From the NCBI RefSeq assembly GCF_021730305.1, contig NZ_CP032674.1, positions 3,829,001 to 3,893,000 of the forward strand: DNA of 64,000 bases, in the 5' to 3' direction. The first letter of the stretch is position 1, and every line of letters starts with the position of its first letter. Below the pieces are notes generated by a model. It was not told where the DNA came from and did not search any database. It worked only from the letters and a program-made list of their open reading frames with translations. Made by a program: the position numbers and the translations under genes. Shown in pieces: positions 38,212-50,766 of the stretch. This DNA is from Xanthobacter sp. YC-JY1. GTDB taxonomy: Bacteria > Pseudomonadota > Alphaproteobacteria > Rhizobiales > Xanthobacteraceae.

Positions 38212-39252
38212 ATGAAGGTATGCATTTACGGTGCCGGAGCCATCGGCGGCTATCTGGGCGTCCAGCTCGCCCAGGCCGGCGCCGAGGTCAGCCTTGTGGC
38301 CCGCGGTGGCCACCTGGAGGCCATGCAGACCAATGGCGTGAAGCTGCTGATCAACGGCGAGGAGCGCGTCGCCAAGGTGCGCGCCACCGACGACCCGCGC
38401 GAGCTCGGCCCGCAGGATTACGTCATCATCGCCCTCAAGGGACATTCGGTGCCCGGCGTGGTGGAGCAGATGCGCCCCCTCCTCGGCAACGACACCTCCG
38501 TCGTCACCGCCGTGAACGGCGTGCCCTACTGGTATTTCTACAAGAATGGCGGCCAGCTGGAGAACCGGACCCTCGCCACCATCGATCCCGGCGCGAAGCA
38601 GTGGGAAGTGCTGCGCCCCGAGCGCGCCATCGGCTGCATCGTCTATCCCGCGACCGAGGTGGTGGCGCCGGGCGTCATCCAGCACATCTATGGCGACAAG
38701 TTCCCCCTCGGCGAGCCGTCGGGCGAGATCACGCCCCGCGTCACCGCCCTCAGCCAGATGATGGAGAAGGGCGGCCTGCGCGCGCCGGTGATGACCAACA
38801 TCCGCGACGAGCTGTGGCTGAAGCTGTGGGGCAACCTCTGCTTCAACCCCATCAGCGCCCTCACCCACGCCACCCTCGACCTCATCGCCGCCGATCCCGG
38901 CACCCGCGCCGTGGCCAAGGCCATGATGCTGGAGGCGAAGGCCATCGCCGAGCGTATCGGCGTGAACTTCCGCGTGGACGTGGAACGCCGCATCAACGGC
39001 GCCGGCGCCGTGGGCGCGCACAAGACCTCCATGCTGCAGGATCTGGAGCGTGACCGCCCCATGGAGATCGATCCTTTGGTCAGCGTCGTCCAGGAAATGG
39101 GCCAGATGCTGGACATGCCCACCCCCACCCTCGACGTGGTGCTCGCTCTGGTGCGCCAGCGCGCCGCCATGGCCGGCCTCGGCGGCATTCTCGCCAACCC
39201 GCCGCTGACCGCCGCCGATCTCGAGCCGCAGAAGAAGGCCGCCGTGCACTGA
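38212..39252 (+). CDS. PanE/ApbA-family reductase, candidate oxalyl-CoA reductase
   Basis: A 346-residue NADPH-dependent reductase, longer than typical ketopantoate reductases (about 300). The Rossmann motif is CIYGAGAIGGYLG at the N-terminus. Family catalytic positions are seen in ELWLKLWGNLCFNPISALTH (Lys, Asn) and in HKTSMLQDLERDRPMEIDPL (Ser, Glu). Location matters: it adjoins an oxalate cluster. In Methylobacterium extorquens AM1 a protein named PanE2 from this family reduces oxalyl-CoA to glyoxylate (established work, recalled). That role is inferred here; ketopantoate reduction is the default family annotation. GGGAGGA precedes the ATG. A strong terminator follows. Confidence 0.8.
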   Translation: MKVCIYGAGAIGGYLGVQLAQAGAEVSLVARGGHLEAMQTNGVKLLINGEERVAKVRATDDPRELGPQDYVIIALKGHSVPGVVEQMRPLLGNDTSVVTAVNGVPYWYFYKNGGQLENRTLATIDPGAKQWEVLRPERAIGCIVYPATEVVAPGVIQHIYGDKFPLGEPSGEITPRVTALSQMMEKGGLRAPVMTNIRDELWLKLWGNLCFNPISALTHATLDLIAADPGTRAVAKAMMLEAKAIAERIGVNFRVDVERRINGAGAVGAHKTSMLQDLERDRPMEIDPLVSVVQEMGQMLDMPTPTLDVVLALVRQRAAMAGLGGILANPPLTAADLEPQKKAAVH

Positions 39253-39320
39253 GCCCCCTCCCCCGATGGCCGGGCCCGCCCGGTCATCGCATGCGGCACC
39301 AGGGTGATGGAAAATGAAAA

Positions 39321-39345
39321 GGCCGGGCGCTTGCCCGGCCTTTTT
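39321..39345 (+). terminator. Terminator after the PanE-like gene
   Basis: GGCCGGGC-GCTT-GCCCGGCC stem followed by TTTTT, 68 bases past the stop. The stem is symmetrical and AAAA precedes it, so it could also work for the small gene on the minus strand. Confidence 0.92.
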
Positions 39346-39443
39346 CATGTCTGTGTCGCTTCAGGAAAACCGCGCTGCCATCGACCTTGCACCCGCCCAT
39401 CGGACGGGAGGCGCCCCCGATGGGCGCCTTGATCGGGATGCGT

Positions 39444-39578
39444 TCAGTTGCTCTCGGTCTGCGCGGCGGCAGGAGAGACGGGGGAAGCGGCGTCGGCCGG
39501 CTGGCTGGCGTTCAGCGCCATGCCTGTCAGCACATAGCCCAGCACGAGAGCGGCAAACACGGCGATTCGCTTGGTCAT
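39444..39578 (-). CDS. Small exported or membrane-anchored hypothetical protein
   Basis: A 44-residue peptide: MTKRIAVFAALVLGYVLTGM gives a positively charged start and one hydrophobic segment, then a short Ala/Ser/Pro-rich tail (QPADAASPVSPAAAQTESN). It is either a lipid-free signal-anchored peptide or a short secreted protein. GAGG elements lie just before the ATG at 39578. No family is recognised. It could be a chance frame, but the composition and start context favour a real small gene. Confidence 0.5.
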   Translation of the reverse strand: MTKRIAVFAALVLGYVLTGMALNASQPADAASPVSPAAAQTESN

Positions 39579-40061
39579 CCTCGATCCTCGGAACTTGCGT
39601 CGCGGCTTCCGTTGCCGACGACACCCTTGCGGCGGTGCAGCACGAATACGCTTCCCGTGCGGCACCGGAGCTGAATGAGTGTGTCAGCACCGGTTCATAA
39701 AGACTGAACGGCACCGGGGTGTTCCCCGGAAATCGTCCGGGGCGTGGCCTGCCCCGCCGGCACTGCGACCGGGGTATCGCCCCCGCGACTCGACCGCAGC
39801 GAAACCGGGTTTACACCGCGCCGCGTCACGTGTCTGTGTCCTGCGAGTCACAGCGCCCCTGCGTGAACCGGGGTGGTAAAGCAGCGGTTTACGCAGGTGA
39901 GCGGGGCCGTGAGCAGCCGGGTAAGGCCCCTGCCCCGCCGGCCGGCGGGAGGCCGCGCCGCGGGCTGGCGAAAGGCCGCGCCGGCAGGTCCGCGCGGCGC
40001 TTTACTCGGATCGTTCGAGGCTCTAAGCGAGGGCACCCTTTCGCGACGCAGCAAGGCGCCC
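39579..40061. other. Gene-free stretch with a 12-base inverted repeat
   Basis: No convincing gene in these 483 bases. CCTGCGTGAACC (39858-39869) and GGTTTACGCAGG (39886-39897) pair over 12 bases with one G-T. Just before it, GCGAGTCACAG and GTCACGTGTCTGTG resemble the GCGAGTCACAC/GTGTGAC element upstream of the porin at 17612. It probably contains the promoter of the DedA-family gene. Confidence 0.45.
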
Positions 40062-40643
40062 ATGCTCCGCAAGCTCTACGACTGGATCATCGCGTATTCG
40101 TCGAAGCCGTCGGCGCCCTGGGCCCTCGCCCTCGTCGCCTTTGCGGAAAGCTCGGTGTTTCCGGTCCCGCCGGACGTGCTCCAGGTGCCCATGACGCTGG
40201 CGCGGCCGGACAAGGCCTGGCGCTACGCCCTCATCGCCACCATCGCCTCGGTGCTGGGCGGCCTCGTCGGCTACGCCATCGGCGCGCTGCTCTATGACAG
40301 CGTGGGCAAGTTCCTCATCGACCTCTACGGCTACGGCCAGAAGGTCGACCAGTTCCGCGCAGCCTATGCCCATTACGGGCACTGGGTGATCCTCTTAAAG
40401 GGGCTCACGCCGATCCCGTTCAAGCTGGTGACCATCACCTCGGGCTTTGCGAACTACAGCCTGTTCTGGTTCATCGTGCTGTCGGTCATCACCCGCGGCG
40501 CCCGCTTCTTCCTGCTGGCGGCGCTGCTGCACTATTTCGGCCCGTCGGCGCGCGAGTTCATCGAGAAGCGGCTCGGCCTCGTCACGCTGGGTCTGCTGGC
40601 GGTGGTGGTGCTGGGACTGGTGGCGGCGGCCTACTTCATCTGA
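40062..40643 (+). CDS. DedA/YqaA-family membrane protein
   Basis: A 193-residue inner-membrane protein of the SNARE-associated (DedA-like, YqaA) family. It shows FAESSVFPVPPDVLQVPM near residue 28 (the F/YxxxxxPxPxE-like loop of the family), GGLVGYAIGALLYDSVG, and GLTPIPFKLVTITSGFANYS with the conserved Pro and Gly, then ITRGARFFLLAALLHYFG. DedA proteins are linked to envelope homeostasis and lipid transport; the exact job here is unknown. The ATG at 40062 is chosen because the family starts immediately before the first conserved helix; the open frame upstream is Arg/Pro-rich noise. Confidence 0.87.
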   Translation: MLRKLYDWIIAYSSKPSAPWALALVAFAESSVFPVPPDVLQVPMTLARPDKAWRYALIATIASVLGGLVGYAIGALLYDSVGKFLIDLYGYGQKVDQFRAAYAHYGHWVILLKGLTPIPFKLVTITSGFANYSLFWFIVLSVITRGARFFLLAALLHYFGPSAREFIEKRLGLVTLGLLAVVVLGLVAAAYFI

Positions 40644-40658
40644 GGCCGCCGGCCTTCC

Positions 40659-41525
40659 TTACTGACCTTTCGGACGCGACAGGACCGAGGCGGTGCCCGC
40701 CGACGCGCTGTCGGTGGTCGCCGTGCCGGCGCCCGCCTTGCGCTTCTGCGGCTGGGCGGGGCTCGCCGGGGTCGCGGAGGGCGCGGCATTGGCCGATTGC
40801 TGGGCGGCGGTCTGCCCGGCCGGCGCATTCGCACTGGCGCCGGGCGCCGGCTGGGCCGGAGGCGTCGCAGCAGCGGGAGCCGGTGCGGCAGCAGGCGCAG
40901 GCGTGGGGACGACCGGTGCGGCAGGGGCCACGGCCGCAGGCGCGGGCGTGACGGCGGCCAGGGTCGCCTCCGGCGGGCGCTGGGGCGGCAGCGGCGCCGG
41001 GGTTCCGGCCATCGAAGGCGACGGGGCGGCGGAATAGGACGGTGCCGGGGCCGGCGGAACGGCACGCGCCGTCGCGGGCGGCGCCTGGCGCTGGGGCGCG
41101 GGAGCCGGCGCCGCCACGGCGGGTCCGCCGGGAATGGTGCGCGCGCTGACCACGCGGCCGGTAAAGGCATTCACCCGCAGCAGCGCCCGCCCCTCCTGAT
41201 CGGATGCGGCGATGAGATAGAAGCGGCCAGAGAGCTTGGGCGCGCCGATATTCCAGTAGCCCAGGCTCTGGACGATGCCGCGGATCTCCTCCGGCGGCAG
41301 CACGGGATAGCGCGCCTGCGGCACGCCATACGCCCCGCTGGGATAGGTGCCGGGGGGATAGGCGCCGGGCGGCACCGGATAGCCGCGCGGCGCAAGGCCC
41401 GGCTGCCCCTCATAGATCAGCACCTGCGCCGCAGCCGGCAGCGCGCTGCCGAGGAGAAGGGCAGAGACGGCCGCCGCGCGCAGCACCGGCCGGGAGCCGA
41501 CGGGAAGAGGGACGGTGTGGGGCAC
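40659..41525 (-). CDS. Exported Ala/Pro-rich protein with PepSY-like region
   Basis: About 288 residues, starting with the GTG at 41525 behind CGGAGC. Residues 1-34 are a signal peptide (RAAAVSALLLGSALPAAAQ). A Pro/Tyr-rich stretch follows, then about 60 folded residues (VLPPEEIRGIVQSLGYWNI, FYLIAASDQEGRALLRVN, GRVVSARTI) that look like a PepSY-type unit. The last 150 residues are low-complexity Ala/Pro and end KRKAGAGTATTDSASAGTASV. It is probably periplasmic or surface-exposed, with the tail acting as a spacer. It converges on the DedA gene. Function unknown. Confidence 0.65.
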   Translation of the reverse strand: MPHTVPLPVGSRPVLRAAAVSALLLGSALPAAAQVLIYEGQPGLAPRGYPVPPGAYPPGTYPSGAYGVPQARYPVLPPEEIRGIVQSLGYWNIGAPKLSGRFYLIAASDQEGRALLRVNAFTGRVVSARTIPGGPAVAAPAPAPQRQAPPATARAVPPAPAPSYSAAPSPSMAGTPAPLPPQRPPEATLAAVTPAPAAVAPAAPVVPTPAPAAAPAPAAATPPAQPAPGASANAPAGQTAAQQSANAAPSATPASPAQPQKRKAGAGTATTDSASAGTASVLSRPKGQ

Positions 41526-41872
41526 GGCGCTGCTCCGGATCGATAGAAGTGGCGTTGGACGCTTCGCATCGATCGGCCGGCGCCTGTGTATCCGGTCTCG
41601 CGCGGGCACGCAGGCTTAAGCAGCATCTGGCGAAGCGCCCGATTCCCGGTCACATAAGCCTTCCAATGCGGCAGCCGTGGGACCGGACGGGGTCGGGCGG
41701 GCGGCATCGGGCGCGGGTGCCCTCGGGAGGCGCCGAAATCCCGTTGCGCGAGGGACAACCGCCCCGTACCGTTCTTGCGCCAGAACCGCCGGTCGCGCAA
41801 TTTTTCGCCAATTTGACCGCTTCTGCGCCATCGTGGCGCTTGTGAGGCTGCTGCTTTTCTGTCATCTTCGCC

Positions 41873-41901
41873 GAGATAGGGCAGTCGTACTTCCCTATCT
41901 C
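41873..41901 (+). other. Nine-base perfect stem in the gltB upstream region
   Basis: GAGATAGGG (41873-41881) and CCCTATCTC (41893-41901) are perfect arms around an 11-base loop. No T-run follows. It lies about 95 bases upstream of the candidate sigma-54 site, where an activator such as NtrC could bind, though it is not a known NtrC box. The rest of the 636-base gap 41526-42161 shows no gene. Confidence 0.45.
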
Positions 41902-41994
41902 CCGTGCGCGCTGAATTGCCGAGCTCACGTTCCACAGGGCTGGCCCGCCGCTGGCCGAAGTCGGACGGAGGCGCAGTTCCGCGCGGCGCGGCTG

Positions 41995-42010
41995 TGGTGC
42001 AAAAGTTGCA
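41995..42010 (+). promoter_or_regulatory. Candidate sigma-54 promoter of gltBD
   Basis: TGGTGCAAAAGTTGCA has the invariant GG and GC at the correct 10-base spacing and matches TGGCAC-N5-TTGCA except at two of the outer positions. A start about 42021 would leave a 140-base leader before the gltB ATG. RpoN control of glutamate synthase fits nitrogen regulation; it is inferred from sequence only. Confidence 0.5.
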
Positions 42011-42161
42011 AAGCAGGTATCGGATATCGCCGGGACGTCCCGTCCGGGCGAAGGGGGTCCGGCGCCCGGCGCGATGCGCACGGGCCCGACAGTCTGGGGA
42101 AGCCGGCGGCACAGCCGGCAATGGCGGGCAGCGTGCTGCCCTATGGAAAAGGAATGGTCAG

Positions 42162-46865
<4,704 letters not shown>

Positions 46866-46872
46866 GGCAGGA

Positions 46873-46919
46873 GCGTCCCCTCTTCGGAGGGGACGCCGGC
46901 CGGCCCCGAACGGCCGGCG
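46873..46919 (+). other. Tandem stems with C(UUCG)G loop between gltB and gltD
   Basis: GCGTCCCCTC-TTCG-GAGGGGACGC is a perfect 10-pair stem closed by C/G around UUCG, an exceptionally stable RNA loop. A second stem, about CGCCGGCC/GGCCGGCG, directly follows. They lie eight bases after the gltB stop in the 197-base gap before gltD. Lack of a T-run argues against simple termination; they may set the ratio of GltB to GltD by partial stop or RNA protection. Confidence 0.65.
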
Positions 46920-47062
46920 AGCGGGCCGGTAGCCCGTGCGGGAACGCGCGCGAAAACCGAGTCCTCAAGCTGGAACAATTCTTGTAATGGAACTGGTGGT
47001 GCGGCACGCGGAGACATCCGGCGCGCGCGGCGGTTCCCTCAAGGTTCGCCAACGAGGTTTTT

Positions 47063-48484
<1,422 letters not shown>

Positions 48485-48530
48485 GGCCCACGGCCTGAGC
48501 CGCAGATCGAGATCGCTTGATCCTGAAAGC

Positions 48531-48563
48531 AAAAGCCCCCGGCCATCGGCCGGGGGCTTTTTT
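48531..48563 (+). terminator. Terminator after gltD
   Basis: AAAAGCCCCCGGCC-ATC-GGCCGGGGGCTTTT, 14 paired bases with T-run, 47 bases past the gltD stop. The A-run on the other side lets it also end minus-strand transcripts. Confidence 0.93.
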
Positions 48564-48629
48564 GTGCGTCGTTGGCGCGGCCCGCATTGCGCGGCGGCTC
48601 GCAGAGCGAGCCGCTTCCCCTTCGCGCCC

Positions 48630-49580
48630 TCAGATGTTCGTCTTGTCGGCGCCCTTCAGCTCCAGGATCTCGCGCGCCTCGTCGGGGCTGGCCACTTCCA
48701 GTCCCAGACCCTCGATGATCTTGGCGGCGAGCTTCACCTGATCGGCGTTGGAGGTGGCGAGCTTGCCACGGCCGGCCCAGAGCGAATCCTCCAGCCCCAC
48801 CCGGATGTTGCCACCCATCGAGGCGGCCATGGCGGCAATCGGCAGCTGGTTGCGGCCGGCGCCGAGCACGGACCAGCGATACTGGTCGCCGAACAGCCGG
48901 TCGCAGGTGCGCTTCATGTGCATCACGTCCTCGGGGTGGGGACCGATGCCGCCGAGCAGCCCGAACACGGATTGCACGAACAGCGGCGGCTTCACCAGCC
49001 CGCGCTCCAGGAAGTGCGCGAGATTGTAGAGATGGCCGATGTCGTAGCACTCGAACTCGAAGCGCGTGCCGTTATCGTAGCAGGTGGTCAGGATATATTC
49101 GATATCCTTGAAGGTGTTGCGGAAGACGAGATCGCGCGTGTTCTCGAGATGCGTCTTCTCCCACGGATGCTTGAACTCCTTGTACTTGTCGAGCAGGTGG
49201 AACAGCCCGAAATTCATGGAGCCCATGTTGAGGGAGGCGACCTCCGGCTTGAAGGTGGCGGCGGGCAGCACGCGCTCCTCCACCTTCATGTAGGGGCTGC
49301 CGCCGGAGGTGATGTTGATGACCGCGCTGGTCGCCTGCTTGATGCGCGGCAGGAAGGGCGCGAAGGCCTCCGGCGTCTGGTCCGGCTGGCCGGTCTCCGG
49401 GTTGCGCGCATGCAGATGCAGGATGGCCGCGCCGGCCTCGGCTGCCTTCAGCGCGTCGGCGACGATCTCGTCCGGCGTGATCGGCAGATAGGGCGACATG
49501 GTGGGGGTGTGGATCGCCCCCGTGATGGCGCAGGTGATGATGACCTTGCGGTTGGATTTCTTGGGGGCGGCCTCGGTCAT
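48630..49580 (-). CDS. Beta-keto acid cleavage enzyme (BKACE, DUF849)
   Basis: A 316-residue TIM-barrel enzyme of the DUF849/BKACE family. These zinc enzymes condense a beta-keto acid with acetyl-CoA and release acetoacetate plus a new acyl-CoA (or the reverse exchange). The zinc pair is His55/His57 in AAILHLHARNPETGQP. Also seen are INITSGGSPYMKVEER, GSMNFGLFHLL, FECYDIGHLYNLAHFL and a late GNIRVGLEDSLWAGRG with the usual Glu. Beta-keto substrates known in the family include 3-dehydrocarnitine and 3-keto-5-aminohexanoate. The next gene upstream encodes a dehydrogenase that could make such a beta-keto acid, so the two are likely consecutive steps. Confidence 0.88.
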   Translation of the reverse strand: MTEAAPKKSNRKVIITCAITGAIHTPTMSPYLPITPDEIVADALKAAEAGAAILHLHARNPETGQPDQTPEAFAPFLPRIKQATSAVINITSGGSPYMKVEERVLPAATFKPEVASLNMGSMNFGLFHLLDKYKEFKHPWEKTHLENTRDLVFRNTFKDIEYILTTCYDNGTRFEFECYDIGHLYNLAHFLERGLVKPPLFVQSVFGLLGGIGPHPEDVMHMKRTCDRLFGDQYRWSVLGAGRNQLPIAAMAASMGGNIRVGLEDSLWAGRGKLATSNADQVKLAAKIIEGLGLEVASPDEAREILELKGADKTNI

Positions 49581-49625
49581 GACGGTCTTGCCTCTATGGT
49601 CGGGAATGTCGGAAAGGCGAAAGCT

Positions 49626-50573
49626 TCAGGCGCCGATGTCCTTGTCGGCCTTGCGCTTGTGGGCGGCCAGCGCCATCAGCCGGCGGTCGCGCCACACCTG
49701 CCGCTCCTGAAGGGCATCGTGGGCGAGGCGCGCGCGGCGCTCGGCCAGCACGGTCTCCAGCACCGGGCCGGCCCAGTCCACGCGGCGCCACTGGTCGGGC
49801 GAGATACGCTCATAGATCTGCTGGTAGCGCGCCACATAGTCCGCGACGCCGCCGGGCGCGTTGAGGTCGATGGTCTCGAACGGCCCCATGAAGGACCAGC
49901 GCAAGGCGAGCCCCTCGCGGATGCCGATGTCCACGTCCTCGACGCTGGCATAGCCGTCCGCCACGAGGCGGAACGCCTCTTCCAGCAGCGCGCCCTGCAT
50001 GCGGTTCATCACGAAGCCGTCCAGCTCGCGCTTCATCACGATGGGCGACTGGCCGGCGGCGCGCATGAGGTCGGCGGCGCGGGTCATGGTGTCCGCGGAG
50101 GTCCAGGGCGCGGGCACCACCTCCACGGCCGGGATCAGATAGGGCGGGTTGATGGGGTGGCACACGCACACCCGCTCGCGATGCGTCAGGGTCTCGGTAA
50201 AGCGCGAGGGCAGGATCGCCGAGGTGGAGGAGGCAAGCACCGTCTCGGGCGCGGCGAGCGCGTCCAGCTCCGCATAGAGCGCCTGCTTGAGGGCGAGATC
50301 CTCAGGCGCATTCTCCTGCGCGTGGACGGCGCCCTCCAGCGCCTCGGCATAGGAGGCGGCGGCGGAAAGGCGCGCGCGGACGGCCTCGGGGCTCGCGCCG
50401 TTGAGGAGGTCGTTGTCCGCGAGGTCGGGCAGCACGCCCTCGATGTAAGCCAGCGCCGCCTCCGGCGCGCCCGACGCCTTGTCGGCGAGCGCCACGTCGA
50501 AGCCGGCGCGGGCGAACGTGATGGCCCAGGCGCGGCCGATGAAGCCGGAGCCGATGATGGCGATCTTGGTCAT
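49626..50573 (-). CDS. 3-hydroxyacyl-CoA dehydrogenase family protein (carnitine dehydrogenase / lambda-crystallin type)
   Basis: A 315-residue NAD-dependent enzyme. N-terminal GSGFIGRAWAITFARAG binds NAD. ASSTSAILPS and CHPINPPYLIPAVEVVP are the subgroup signatures shared by L-carnitine dehydrogenase and L-gulonate 3-dehydrogenase; ELDGFVMNRMQGALLEEAFR and MGPFETIDLNAPGG complete the substrate domain. Such enzymes oxidise a beta-hydroxy acid to a beta-keto acid. It is co-directional with the BKACE gene 45 bases on. A carnitine or other beta-hydroxy acid route is plausible; a carnitine thioesterase gene (cdhB) is not seen. Confidence 0.85.
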   Translation of the reverse strand: MTKIAIIGSGFIGRAWAITFARAGFDVALADKASGAPEAALAYIEGVLPDLADNDLLNGASPEAVRARLSAAASYAEALEGAVHAQENAPEDLALKQALYAELDALAAPETVLASSTSAILPSRFTETLTHRERVCVCHPINPPYLIPAVEVVPAPWTSADTMTRAADLMRAAGQSPIVMKRELDGFVMNRMQGALLEEAFRLVADGYASVEDVDIGIREGLALRWSFMGPFETIDLNAPGGVADYVARYQQIYERISPDQWRRVDWAGPVLETVLAERRARLAHDALQERQVWRDRRLMALAAHKRKADKDIGA

Positions 50574-50597
50574 GACTGCCTCATTGCGGAAGAAAAT

Positions 50598-50738
50598 CCC
50601 TTCTCCCCTCGTGGGAGAAGGTGGATCGCGGCACAGCCGCGATCCGGATGAGGGGGTGGTGTCGTTTGACCGATGAGTGAGATGGTGGAGAGGCTCCTCC
50701 CCCTCACCCCCGGCCCCTCTCCCGCAAGGGGAGAGGGG
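50598..50738. repeat. Intergenic palindromic repeat, family A, copy 2
   Basis: Opens with CCCTTCTCCCCTCGTGGGAG (then AAGG) and GGTGGATCGCGGC, closes with CCCCTCTCCCGCAAGGGGAG (then AGGGG). It lies between the dehydrogenase gene and the LivMGF fusion gene. Confidence 0.82.
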
Positions 50739-50766
50739 TGGCTTTTGGAGATCACACCCCCGCCCC

